Assembly (NCBI GenBank): GCA_019918135.1
Contig: WBZZ01003950.1
Coordinates: 205,001 to 269,000, forward strand
Origin: Paulinella micropora
Taxonomy: Eukaryota; Cercozoa; Imbricatea; Euglyphida; Paulinellidae
Direction: 5' to 3'
Length of the DNA: 64,000 nt
In this document: positions 1 to 9,465 of the stretch, piece after piece
Layout: each line of letters starts with the position of its first letter
How positions within the stretch are numbered: position 1 is the first letter of the stretch
Position numbers and translations under genes: made by a program
The notes under the pieces: model-generated
What the model was told of the DNA's origin: nothing
The model's input: the letters and a program-made list of their open reading frames with translations, nothing else
Databases searched by the model: none

Positions 1-243
1 ACCATATGTAATGAGCTTTTTGTGTCGCCTTTCTAGGTTGACTAGTATTCTCGTTCTAGGTCCTCATCAAGAAATCACAGAACTTGCGATTTTTCATTAG
101 TCCTTCTGGTTGTTGGTGGCACTCTTTTAGACACCCCGCTGGGGTGCCACTTGGGTGACGCTTTGTGTCACTTTTTCCCGCTAAGGGTGCCACTTGCGGT
201 TGTGGACCCTTTTTCTAATAAATTCCACCCTCACCTGACAAAT

Positions 244-877
244 TCAGTGGCAGGTAAACTTTTCTTTCTGTTTCTGCCTGGTCGTCGTGCACGTGCAGGA
301 CATACACGTCAAAGTTCCAGGGTGGTCTGGTTCGCTCAGACCCCTCCTCTTCAGACTCTCTTCTAATGCATCCAAGGCTAATTGACGCGCTGGGACCTCC
401 CTCAACGACACCTGATAATCACTGGGCAGCGACAAGCGAACGCAGCCAGCGGCTCAAGGTCACGAGCTGGTGGTGGAAGTCGTCCAGCTCTGGGCCTGGC
501 TCAGCAAACGAGAGCCTGCCCTGTTTGGCAGGAAATACTACCGAGGTGTAGCCCGAGAAGCGGACTTTGTACTCGATCTGCAGCATGACGCGACCCGCTT
601 CGTCCGCGTTCATACATATCGCCTTGTGCATCTCCCGTTTGGTAGCGTACGGAGCGCCAACATAAATGCAGTAGTCCTCGTAGGCCAGAAGCGTCCAATC
701 AGCGGTCTCGTCCTGGCGGGAACGTGTTTGGCACAGGTACAGCTTTTTGGCGGCGGAGCCCTGCGGTTGTCACGCTGCTGCTGCTGCTGCTGCTGCTGCT
801 GCACTCTGTTTTTCAAACCGGGCGGGCCGGACCGGCTCGAGAACCACAAAACAAAGCGCCCACCGTCCGCTCATCAT
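244..877 (-). CDS. Interrupted unknown protein with homopolymeric Ala/Gln tract
   Basis: I do not recognise this protein. The start chosen is the double ATG at 877-872, which opens a frame running through a CAG/GCA microsatellite (poly-Ala in this frame, poly-Gln in the neighbouring one). That frame meets an in-frame TGA at 770-772 (followed by CAA) and then continues for about 115 codons of non-repetitive, acidic/aromatic sequence without any ATG until codon 631. It ends at TGA 419-421; a +1 shift exactly there continues into a plausible helical C-terminus (SDYQVSLREV...ALDALEESL) ending at 244. A poly-G/poly-C block lies just upstream. The gene could be a pseudogene, or could be expressed by readthrough plus frameshift. 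The assignment to one locus is inference. Confidence 0.4.
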
Positions 878-960
878 CGATCTCCCCGCCTCCCCCTTTT
901 TTTCCTCTCTCTCTATCTCTGGGACTTTCTTTGCTCTCAGCCAGCCCCTCTCCTGGTGCG

Positions 961-961
<1 letters not shown>

Positions 962-1005
<44 letters not shown>

Positions 1006-1058
1006 TCCGGACTGGGGGGGGGGGGGGGGGGGGCAGCTCCGCGGGAGGGGAAGGAGAA

Positions 1059-1117
<59 letters not shown>
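962..1117. repeat. Cluster of very long G homopolymers
   Basis: Three uninterrupted G runs lie here: about 43 G (962-1004), about 20 G (1014-1033) and about 59 G (1059-1117), separated by short purine-rich spacers. They lie between the divergent genes at 244-877 (minus) and 1372-2744 (plus), so they occupy the shared promoter space. Such tracts can form G-quadruplexes and are hard to sequence, so the exact lengths are uncertain. Open frames across them (poly-Gly, poly-Pro) are not genes. Confidence 0.85.
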
Positions 1118-1371
1118 CGGACTGGGGGGGGACGAGCGAACTGGAGGGAGGGGACAGGCGTCGGCGCAGAGAAAAAAGAAACAAGCTCGATCTCTGTTTT
1201 TCAGGACGGCCTCCCCCCCCCCCTTCTCCCCTCTCTCCTTTTGCCAGAGACTGTACCAAGAAAAAAAAAGGACTGGCAGGGAGAGGGTGGGGGTGGGGTG
1301 GGGGGGGGGGGGGAGAGTAATTTTTTTTGTGTCCCCCCCACCGCCTAGATAAACAAAGAAGAAAAAAAACT

Positions 1372-2744
1372 ATGTCGGAATACCCTCAACCGGCCAAACG
1401 CCAGAAGACACAACCGCACCAAACGCCAGCCGTGTCGTGGCTGTTTCGTTTGCCTTTAGATATCTGGCCGATTGTCAGGGACCTGGCAGGTGCAGAGGAA
1501 GCAGCTGTTTGGACCCTCGTGTGCCAGGATTTCAAGACGGTGGTCACGACCTGTGAATTTTGGGCACACTTTGAGCGCGAGCTCAACCTAGAATTCGAGT
1601 CGCACCGAAAGATTTTCTCGCTGTTGGTTTTTGTGTGCCAGACATTTCGGACGCCACTGCACAGCCTGACCATCCCGTGTCTTTCGAGCCAAGAGAAACT
1701 AGTGCCGTTGGTCACGGGCCTGCAAGTAAAAGAGTTAACATTCAACTGCTCAATGTCGCCCCGGATTCTGCTGGCCTTCTCGGCTCTTCGCAGCCTCACC
1801 GAAAGCAAGCACGCAAACGAATGTCTACAGCAGCAGCAGCAGCTGCTGCAGAGCTCGCTGGCTGTACTGCGCCTCGAAGACAGCGAGATCACGGACGCCG
1901 ACTTTCAGCTGGCACTACCCAGCTTTACGGGGCTGCGGCATTTGGTTCTGACGTGCTGCACCAACGTTACGGATTCGGCGCTGCAGACGCTGCGCGTTCT
2001 AACGCACCTACGACGACTGGACCTAGAAGACTGTCGAAAAATCACCGGGACGGGACTCCGGAATCTACAACTAAAGGAGCTAAACCTGCGCCGACGACGT
2101 ACTTTTTTGTCTTCTCGGGACTTCAGGCGGCTCTCCCCACGCTCAACCAACTCAACCGCCTGAGCCTTTACGGTCTGCGGGAGTCTAAGTTGGGGCTCCT
2201 GACGCAAATAACATCATTGCGTCAATTAGACTTACTAGAATGCCACTCTATCCAAGGCACGCACCTTCCCGTACTAAACGCACTCGACCTTGAAACCCTC
2301 AGAGTTACTCTCACTGACTGCCCCTCCCGGCAAACGTTGCTACATTTGTTACAGTTTCCTGCATTAGTAGAACTGAAGCTACAGGATTGCAATCTCACTA
2401 GCGAAGACCTACTCGTGCTACAGGCCTGCCCCAAGCTGAGCAAACTCCAACTTTGGATGTGCAACGCCGTCAACGACCTCAGTGTCCTAAGCACCTTCCC
2501 TGTTCTTGCGCATTTAACTCTCCATGAGTGCAAAGGCTTAGACAGTGTAGCCGGATTGCAGGACTGTGGCTCGCTGCAGGAAATCGATTTCTTTGGGTGC
2601 AAAGGCGTCACTACCATTGCAGCTTTGCAAAAATGTCGGTCGCTGCGCAAATTGTGCCTGTGGTTTATGGACCAGATCCCAGCGGCGGAGGTACAAGACT
2701 TCCAGCAAAAAGGGGTAGAGAAAAGACACTTCTTTTTAATTTAA
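1372..2744 (+). CDS. F-box-like leucine-rich repeat protein (frame change at a T-run)
   Basis: About 457 residues if read through one -1 change. After a short basic N-terminus comes an F-box-like segment (FRLPLDIWPIVRDLA...AVWTLVCQDFK, residues about 23-55), typical of SCF ubiquitin-ligase adaptors. It is followed by leucine-rich repeats of the cysteine-containing type (repeated L..L.L..C..IT.. pattern, for example LRRLDLEDCRKITGTGL). The frame from ATG 1372 stops at 2163, but LRRs continue in the -1 frame to TAA at 2744. The two frames meet at ACT TTT TTG (2101-2109), a T TTT TTG heptamer. F-box/LRR proteins usually recruit substrates to Skp1-Cullin complexes; that role is inferred from the family. 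A short CAG repeat (poly-Gln) lies near residue 155. AG at 1347-1348 after a pyrimidine tract sits 24 nt upstream of the ATG. Confidence 0.75.
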
Positions 2745-2809
2745 AAAAAAAAACTCAATTCACCCCCAAAACGCCGCGCCTTATTACGCAGGCTACGTAA
2801 AAAACAAGT

Positions 2810-3697
2810 TCAGAGTAATTTTGTGCCTTCCCTTACCCCCCCCCCCCCTTTTTTTTCACAGTAGCATAGCCAAGCTGGCCAGGCCGACCAGGCCGGCCAC
2901 ACTTGGGCGCACTGTGTTCCCACCCGAGGTGGCGCTAGTTGCGGGCGGGTCGCGGCAGCGCGCCTGGCCACTAACTCAAGCGAGCAAGGAAGCTCCGCGT
3001 TCTTGCAATGGAAAAACAAGTAGATATCGGAGCTGTCGATGTACTCGCCAGCCACATTGTTGTAGGAGAAGCACGAGCTCGGGTTGGGGCAGGATGGCCC
3101 TTGCAAGTAGACGCCAGCCTGTGGATCAGGACTTGTTTGCACGTACACGACGAACTGGTCGGAGGAAAGCGTCCGGCCCGCATTGAGGGACCGAACCTGC
3201 AGCTTCTCCACGATGATACCATTCGGGCAGTTGAGGTCAGGGCTGAGCTTTTGGAAACCGCCCGCGGCGATCGACATGTTGTGGTTGCACGCGGGGCAAG
3301 GACAGGCCTCCAGCTTGCGGCAGGCGTACTGGAGATCATATTGCAAGGGACAACTAAGAATATTGTTCTTGCACGTAACCTCGGGGCGCATGTCGGCCGT
3401 GATGCCGATGTCCAGGTTCGGCATGTTGAAGCAAGTCGTGTCGGCACCGCTGCTGCTCAGATCTATGTAATAACGCAGCTTGCTTGAATTCACCCAGCTG
3501 GTCACGTCGAAAGTAGAGAGGTCCGTCGAGGCAACGCGAAGCTCACTCACGACCAGAACCTCATTCTCGCCGGAGCACGCGCTGGGCGCGGGGAGCCAGG
3601 CAGGGTCGCTCACCGTAATTGTGCCTGTGCACCCGGTGCAGTCGCAACTTCCCCACGAAGGCCAAAAGTGCAAGACGATGCTGGTCAAGAGCAACAT
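2810..3697 (-). CDS. Secreted or surface cysteine-rich protein
   Basis: 295 residues in one intact frame from ATG 3695-3697. Residues 1-17 (MLLLTSIVLHFWPSWGS) form a convincing signal peptide, followed by a CDCTGC motif. The body has about 18 cysteines, several NxS/T sites and alternating hydrophobic strands, consistent with a disulfide-bonded beta-rich extracellular protein. The end is Trp/Ala-rich with two cysteines (WPAWSAWPAWLCYC) and could be membrane-associated, though it is short for a TM helix. It runs convergent with the F-box/LRR gene, with only about 65 bp between their stops. No family recognised. Confidence 0.7.
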   Translation of the reverse strand: MLLLTSIVLHFWPSWGSCDCTGCTGTITVSDPAWLPAPSACSGENEVLVVSELRVASTDLSTFDVTSWVNSSKLRYYIDLSSSGADTTCFNMPNLDIGITADMRPEVTCKNNILSCPLQYDLQYACRKLEACPCPACNHNMSIAAGGFQKLSPDLNCPNGIIVEKLQVRSLNAGRTLSSDQFVVYVQTSPDPQAGVYLQGPSCPNPSSCFSYNNVAGEYIDSSDIYLFFHCKNAELPCSLELVARRAAATRPQLAPPRVGTQCAQVWPAWSAWPAWLCYCEKKGGGGVREGTKLL

Positions 3698-4040
3698 CGT
3701 ATCTTCTTAGGTTTCTTTGCCGATTCCGAGAAACAACAAAAATGAACCGACTCCCAAGAAAAAAACGCAAGGCCAGGGAGCAAACAGACCACCGGAAGGG
3801 GGGGGCCGCAGAAGGGCTCTGTTCACTCGCGCGGGGGGGGGGGGGGGGGGGATTAGGAGAGAGAGATATATACAGGTGCAGGCCCCCCCTCCCCTCCTCC
3901 TCCGCGCGCCCAGACCCCCCCCCCATGTCAAAAGAAAGCAAACAACTGCTGTCGGGGGGGGGGCGGGGGTTCAGGTCTGTCTCTATTACAACCAATTGAT
4001 GTATATATTTTTCTTTAAGTTTAGAAGACTAATTTCTGAC
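3698..4040. other. Low-complexity spacer
   Basis: Spacer between divergent genes. It holds a G run near 3833-3851, purine-rich (GA/TA)n, C runs near 3886 and 3916, a G/C block near 3953-3967 and an AT-rich stretch. Open frames across it are compositional. No further gene seen. Confidence 0.6.
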
Positions 4041-4122
4041 CACAACGGTGCCAAATTTCAGTTTGGCAGAGTGTTTTAAACAGTTGGTCACGGGTTCGAC
4101 CCCCGTAGGGTGCCTCCTTTTT
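4041..4122 (+). tRNA. tRNA-like sequence, probably a degenerate tRNA or tRNA-derived remnant
   Basis: Positions 4090-4106 form a perfect T-arm: stem ACGGG/CCCGT around loop TTCGACC, matching the Pol III B box (GGTTCGACCCC). About 30 bases upstream, CAGTTTGGCAGAG (4059-4071) resembles a D-arm/A box. A T7 run follows at about 4118, as expected of a Pol III terminator. However, the 3' acceptor strand (AGGGTGC) has no matching 5' strand in this sequence, and the anticodon stem is too short for a normal cloverleaf. I therefore treat it as a pseudo-tRNA or SINE-like remnant. Confidence 0.3.
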
Positions 4123-4261
4123 TTGGGAGGGGAAAGGGGGGGGGGAGGGTGAGTGGTGGGGTGAGGGATTAATGTGTAAGCATTTTTCTTTTTTGCTGGC
4201 TACACAGGAGCTGTCTCTCGAAGCAAAAAAAAAGGGGGGGGGGGGCCTGGGTGCGTCAACG

Positions 4262-4943
4262 ATGTCGGATAGGCTGGCGGAGCCTTACGTCACACTGTTG
4301 AAACTGCTTAATTCCAACAGACCAACGTACCTCGCCGAGTTCTTGGAAGCTCGGCGGGCGCTCCTAACGAAAGTAACCGAGAGTACTGAAGGCGATCTGC
4401 TGCAAATCCTGCGCAGCCCGGGCACGCGCAATGAAGCGTTCAGAAGGCTAGGCCGTAGATTTTTTATTATCCTCTTGTTGTGCTTATCACTTGCGGGAGG
4501 AGGAATAGCTTTCGTGTATGTTGGTAGGGCCAACAGAGAAATTTCCGGTGATCAGATTATTCCAATGAGCGAACATCGCCCGCAAAGCGAAGAGGACGAC
4601 CATCGATATGATCGGGATTCGAATGGTAACTTGATATTCAGTGACGAGGAAAAGCAAGAAAATGCCGCCCTCCGCGCGGCGTTAAAGCCGTGTATGGACA
4701 CTGAAAAAACAAAACTCGGAAGAAAGACGCAATCCGAAAAAGGTAACGGATGACTTATGGGATAGAACCTGTGAAGAACTATTACGAGCCGATCCGGATG
4801 TAGCTCTTGGGTGGGGATGCCGAAGACCACCGACAGCGGAACCACCAACACGGGGCCCAGCGCTCGGGGGCCCAGGGACGGACACGTGCCTGGCCGACGA
4901 CGGCTGGCAGTGCCTGGAAACGAAGGTCGACCGCGCCGGGTAA
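4262..4943 (+). CDS. Single-pass membrane protein with acidic tail (+1 change at TGA)
   Basis: ATG 4262 opens a 163-codon frame. Residues 1-66 look helical and cytosolic, residues 67-87 form one strong TM helix, and the following segment is acidic (SEEDDHRYDRD...FSDEEKQE). The frame ends at GGA TGA C (TGA 4751-4753). In the +1 frame the protein continues with DLWDRTCEELLRADPD and a Gly/Pro-rich Cys-containing tail to TAA 4941-4943, just before the next gene. The shift may lie at the stop or in the A5 run ten bases earlier. A pyrimidine tract ending CACAG (AG 4206-4207) lies 55 nt upstream. No family recognised; the shared topology with the next gene suggests a related pair. Confidence 0.55.
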
Positions 4944-5018
4944 TGATAACCACGACTCGCCAGCTAGCCCGACCCCGTGGGGCCGCGGGGCGGGCACAGT
5001 AACCGACGACGGGCGGCA

Positions 5019-5483
5019 ATGTTTTTGGACGAGTCGGAGTCTGGCAGCGGTATTAGCTCAACCTATGCAGAAGATTCTGCTAAACAGGTATTGTTGTTTG
5101 TGGGTGCTTGTATCGTATTAGCGCTCCTCCGCCGCCCCAAACGTGGGCCGGCGGAGGAGCTTGATTCTGACGGCAGCTCGCACGCAATGTGCTCTTCCGA
5201 GCCGGGCCCGACTGTCATCATCAAGCAACACACACCAAGAAAAACGCCCCCACGGCGCGACCGCGTGGGCAGCATCACGTCGTACACACTTCAATTTGGT
5301 GCTTTGTCGACGCGGCCCCTTGATGAGCCCCCGGCCACGGGTCCCGTAACAAGGTGGACTCTGTCCAGCCTCGAGCACTGGCTGGCCTTAGCGGAACTCA
5401 AACTGCGGGTACCTTACCCCCGGCTGAGCCCCGTTGCGCGCGCTTGGCTGAATGAACTTTACTACTCATCTACAAGCGCCTAA
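5019..5483 (+). CDS. Small single-pass membrane protein
   Basis: 154 residues from ATG 5019. An acidic/serine-rich N-terminus (DESESGSG) is followed by a TM helix at about residues 22-37 (QVLLFVGACIVLALL) flanked by RRPKRG, then a cytosolic region containing the basic patch PRKTPPRRDR and an ordered C-terminus rich in Leu and aromatic residues. An upstream in-frame stretch exists but overlaps the tail of the preceding gene, so the first ATG with a plausible product was used. It follows the preceding membrane protein on the same strand, 75 bp after that gene's second-frame stop. Family unknown. Confidence 0.6.
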   Translation: MFLDESESGSGISSTYAEDSAKQVLLFVGACIVLALLRRPKRGPAEELDSDGSSHAMCSSEPGPTVIIKQHTPRKTPPRRDRVGSITSYTLQFGALSTRPLDEPPATGPVTRWTLSSLEHWLALAELKLRVPYPRLSPVARAWLNELYYSSTSA

Positions 5484-5626
5484 GCAAAGTGATTTTTTTT
5501 AAATTAATAGCCACCCTCTCCCCCAGCATTTTTTTCCGCGCTGGCAAAGAATTTCAAAAAATTAAAAAAAATTAAAGCAATTTTTTTTTCTTTTGCGCGT
5601 TAGAGTGCTATGCTAAAAAAGAAAGG

Positions 5627-6931
5627 TTAGCTGCGGGTGAAGAAGTCTTTGGCCGGTGCAGATGGCGCTGCTGCTGTTGAGTAGTAGCGCACAGCTTCGC
5701 GTTTTTTCCGCGGACGTTTTGTCACCCCACCGCGGCGTGGCCGCGAGGGAGCTTCCTTGTTTGGTTTTTTGGTTTTACGCGGAACGTCTTGCTTCTTAAC
5801 GCAGCCATTTGCGCATTTCGAGAGGCACATGTGTGGCCGCGTGTCGAGCCCGCAGTCAAAGCAAACATTCGCTGTGGACTCTGGCTTCGGGCACAAATAC
5901 AGCCGGCGCAGGCGGCATTGACTGCAAATGACAGTCTCGTCCCGGCCTATGATACTGGCGCCCGTACACGCCGCACACTGCACCTGCCTCGAAAGTCTAT
6001 TGCACCACCAGTCGTCGTAAACCGCCTCCGTGGTCCGGACCTCCTCCCGTCCCCGGACCGCAACGGCCGCCGCCTTCTTCGGGGAGTGCGGCGCAAGTTC
6101 AACCTTCTGCGCCTCTTCCTCTGCCAACGCGGCTCGGAGACATTATTCTTCCTGTGCTAACTGTGCTTGGTGGCGTTCCCGCTCCGCACTGACCTTCGCG
6201 AGGGCCTCCGCCGCACAAACGGCGCAGGGACCCGTTTGCGCGCGGAGCTTGGTGTCCTTCAGCAGGAAGAAGCATGCACCGCTTTTGTGCAGCAGTGTCG
6301 TCGGGTCGTTGAAATCTATCTCCAACGCAATCGTCTGCGGGAACTTGGCGTAGGCCTGCCAGTGGCGCTGCTCTTTGCGGCTGCTAACGAAGACTTTGAC
6401 AAAGGCCACGACAGTTTGGTTCTGGTCTAAGATTGTCACGTCGTGCCTGTACTTGGCTTCATCGGGGGGCAAGCCAATCGATTGATTGCTCGCGCCCAAC
6501 GTCTGCTCTAGCACCGCCGTGCAGCCAGTAAAGCGCCGCTGCTGCTGCCTGCAATGTGCCGAGGCGCACTCGGACCACTGGAACATGATTTCGGCCAGCT
6601 TGGCTTCGATGAACGCCTTGGCCAGCAGATGGAGCAGACCCTTGCAGTGGCTGGCGTTGGCAGCTGTTGCTGCCGGCGCCACGGTGTGGTAGAAGTGTGC
6701 GCGCCTAACCAGGGATGGCCTTCGCACGGCTAGCGCCTGATTGCACTGCGGGCAGTACAGCTTGCCTTGGCGTTCGTCTTTGTCCAGCGCTAGCGCTTCT
6801 TGCACCGTGACGAGCCGTTCGCGCTCGGCACCCTGGGACTGCTGCCATGACGCTGACGGGACCAGCAAGCCCTGCGCATCTTCTAAATCAAGCTGCGAGG
6901 CCAACACCGTCTGCAGCCTCGCCAGACTCAT
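5627..6931 (-). CDS. CoiA-like nuclease-fold protein with C-terminal zinc-binding region, interrupted by in-frame TAA
   Basis: Begins at ATG 6929-6931. The first 262 residues resemble competence-protein CoiA-like proteins: CPQC (C60, C63), a downstream HFYH (H79-H82), HCKGLLHLLAK near residue 95, then a beta-strand RHDVTIL (D164) followed by a FVKV strand and ALEID, as in PD-(D/E)xK-type nucleases. In CoiA relatives the Cys/His part binds zinc and the core may cut DNA. The frame meets TAA at 6143-6145 inside a charged helical stretch, and the same frame continues to 5627 with the helix resuming (LRAALAEEEAQK). It then carries several CxxC pairs (CAAC, CSQC, CFDC, CANGC) and a basic tail (KRPRKKRE). 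The second part has no ATG for about 100 codons, which argues against an independent gene. Confidence 0.5.
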
Positions 6932-7147
6932 CAATACACTTTTTTGTTTTCTGTGTCTTGGGGGGGGGGGGGGGTCCAAAGACCGCCAAATTCTGCGTGC
7001 GGACACAGGAGGGTGGCGCCCCCCCCCCCCCCCCCCCCCCCACTCTCTCTCTCTGTTTCTCTCTCTCCGGAAAAAAAAACGTGCGCAGCTGCCGAAGTTT
7101 TCGGACGTGTAACGGAGCTTTTTTTTTAATAGTCCAAATTGGTAAGA
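6932..7147. other. Homopolymer-rich spacer
   Basis: Contains a G run at 6961-6974, a C run of about 20 at 7021-7040 followed by (CT)n, and A and T runs. No gene seen. Confidence 0.6.
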
Positions 7148-8431
7148 TCACTTTAGTGTACTTGTCTCCCATCCCTTCCCTCCCCCCCCCCCCCTGCCCC
7201 CCCCCCCTTTTTTGGGGGAGGGGGTTGGGTAAGGGGAGGGACCTGTGCCCCAAACTGCCGAAAGACCCTGCCCCCCCCCCCCCCCCGAAAAAAAAGGATA
7301 GTGAGAAAATTCTATTTGTCCTTCTTCGCGACGTTCTGCCACGCCCCATCCCCCCCCCCCCCCCTCTCCCTTTCTCTCTCTCCAAACCCCCCCCCCCCCC
7401 CGGTCATCGCGCGGAATTGTTTTTTTTCTCCACGGAAAGATGGAATATTGGTTGAGGCACAGCCTGCCCGCACACGTATACACTATTTGCAGCCACTTGT
7501 CTTTGCTGTCATGGCACTGCAAACGGAGCGCTAACTCCAGCGGGAATTCTTTAGGATCGCAGACGAGGTCGGTTGTCTTGCAATCGACCTTGTGGTAAAC
7601 TACCCCGTACTTGCTCAGGTGCCTGACACGTAAGTCAGTCAACGTGATCGGGCTGTGCTTGTCTTCCCCTGTGTTCACGTTGGTACGCAAAGATCGCTTT
7701 TCTCGGACGGCGGCGGCCAGGCACCGCAGCAGTACTCTGAGTTGGTGGTTTGGCCAAACCACCGCGAACGCCCAAACGTGGCCTATAGAAAACTGGACTG
7801 GCCTAGGGATTGACGTAAAAGCCAGCACTGGGGGCAGTCTGGGTCGAATGCGTTCACAGTGGCAGTCTGTTTTCAGTCTGTACACGACCGCAACCTCGGC
7901 GACCGCTGTCTCGTGCAGCCTGGGGTTTCTGCGTTCGAGCCCTAGCCAGAGCACTGTCGGGTCTGCGGTGCGGTAGGCCGGCGCTAACGTCTAGACAAGC
8001 TCCAGCACCTCATGAACCCAATCTTCTGCTAAAACCGTTTTTCGGAACTGTTCAATGTGTTTGAATTCTGGCAGAATCGTGTTCCCCGTTTGTTTGAACA
8101 GGCTGTAATTGTCGAAGGCACCTGTAGCGCGCGGGCAGTGTTTCAGAGGGAGAGTCTGCTGGATCAGCTGAAACGAAATCGGCGGCGCTTGCTTGGTCTC
8201 GAACAAACATCTGCTTAGCCAATCCAGCGCGCTCAGCGGCAGGTTCGTCAGGTTGATGTACCAATACTGTTCGCTCCCGAGAGGCAATGGATTCTCCCGC
8301 GGGCTCCCAGCGTCGCCTGTATCGTTGCTAGCCTCCTTATCTTTGGGCAGCACCAAACTCAGACCACTTTTGACAGTGCTAGTTGCTATTTTTTTTGCTT
8401 TGTTTAGCATGCTTGTTTTAGTAAAACTCAA
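7148..8431 (-). CDS. Unknown protein interrupted by in-frame TAG
   Basis: The first part (7991-8431) encodes 146 residues: a basic N-terminus with a moderately hydrophobic helix, then an ordered region. It stops at TAG 7991-7993. The identical frame continues to 7148 with 268 further codons that contain no ATG at all. The first 170 or so of these look like real protein (cysteines, CHCER, CDPKEFPLELALRL), so an independent gene is unlikely. The last 80 codons run into C/G homopolymers and are probably not coding; the true end may lie near 7430, at the A8 run. No family recognised. A TATAA-like element was not found upstream. Confidence 0.45.
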
Positions 8432-8528
8432 GGTTCAGCGACGGTGAGAGACATCCATAAGTCAGAACATTCTTTGTTTTTCGATCTACCAAACAAACAA
8501 AAAAAAAATCTCGTTCCTTTCCGCGCCT

Positions 8529-8559
<31 letters not shown>

Positions 8560-8859
8560 CCTACTGGCGCCCCCCCCCCCCCCCCTCCCCAATTACCCCT
8601 TACACCACCTCCCCGCGCCACCCTCCCAAAGTGTGCACCGTCACCCCTCTCTTTTTTTGGTTGGCTTTTTTTTTTGGTTATCTTTTTTTTTCTTTTTTGT
8701 GTGTGTGCCAAACGCTTGAAAACAAGCAAAGAAGAAGACGAGGGAAAAGGAGGGCGGGGGAAAGACAGAAAAAAAAAAGAAAACAGAGCGAAGCCTTTTT
8801 TTTGGGGGGGGGGGGGAGGGGAGGGGGATGCTAGCTCCTGTCGTCCCTGCAGCACCGAA
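8432..8859. other. Low-complexity spacer between divergent genes
   Basis: Contains a run of about 18 G at 8541-8558, C runs around 8571-8585, a T-rich block 8650-8700 with (GT)n, and another G-rich block 8804-8828. It holds the promoters of the flanking divergent genes. Open frames here are compositional. Confidence 0.6.
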
Positions 8860-9465
8860 ATGGTGCCGCGCGCTCTGCTTATGATGTTGCTGCTCTTGTG
8901 CCAACAAGCCCAGAGCGAACTGCGTACGTTGTACGCACCCAACTCGACGCGCGTGGTCGCGTACAGTGCGTTGCTGCCCCAACGAAGAGTGCGATTGTTT
9001 GTGAACCACGCGGTCGCAAGGGCCTGGGATGAGCCTGGCGCGCTGAGCGCGGTGGTCGTCGCCAGGGCCCCCCGCGGCGTGGTTGTCGAGCACCCGTTGC
9101 GTGCACACAGACTCATCCGCGCCTGGCGCTGGGCGCCAGTGGCTACGTTGCCGGCGTACACAATTGAAGTCAGGACCCTAGACATTGTAATTCTTTGCTA
9201 CCCCAAACAGAACAGCGGCCGGACGGCGTGTGGGCGCATCGAGGCAGACATCAGCGTCAGCTGCAGGTACCAAGACGTTTGGGCCTGGTCCTTGGTCGTC
9301 AATGGCGCGTCGTGGCTGCTGGGTGCGGGCGTGCCCCTGGCCGCGCAAGCTACGGGCAGACCGCGGCACAGCGTGGTGGGTGCCGCAATAGCAGTGTCGT
9401 GGCTTCTGTACCTTGGCGTGGCACTGCCGCTGTCCACCGCAGCCGAGCATTGCTTGCTGGGGTGA
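8860..9465 (+). CDS. Signal-peptide protein with C-terminal membrane segments
   Basis: 201 residues from ATG 8860, the first ATG after the G-rich block. Residues 1-19 are a clear signal peptide (VPRALLMMLLLLCQQAQS). The middle is an Arg/Val/Ala-rich luminal domain with an NST glycosylation site. Two hydrophobic segments lie near residues 145-165 and 170-190, and the C-terminus is short and luminal or cytosolic. An open frame extends upstream of the ATG but runs through poly-G and poly-C sequence and is not credible. Family unknown. Confidence 0.65.
   Translation: MVPRALLMMLLLLCQQAQSELRTLYAPNSTRVVAYSALLPQRRVRLFVNHAVARAWDEPGALSAVVVARAPRGVVVEHPLRAHRLIRAWRWAPVATLPAYTIEVRTLDIVILCYPKQNSGRTACGRIEADISVSCRYQDVWAWSLVVNGASWLLGAGVPLAAQATGRPRHSVVGAAIAVSWLLYLGVALPLSTAAEHCLLG

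Noticed and set aside
151..366. Small plus-strand ORF at the left edge
   Set aside because: Overlaps the better supported minus-strand gene and has no features of its own.
470..1348. Long plus-strand ORFs of poly-Gly/poly-Pro type
   Set aside because: They are translations of G runs and share no protein-like composition; the same reasoning removes ORFs over 43100-43300, 56100-56300 and 62468-62950.
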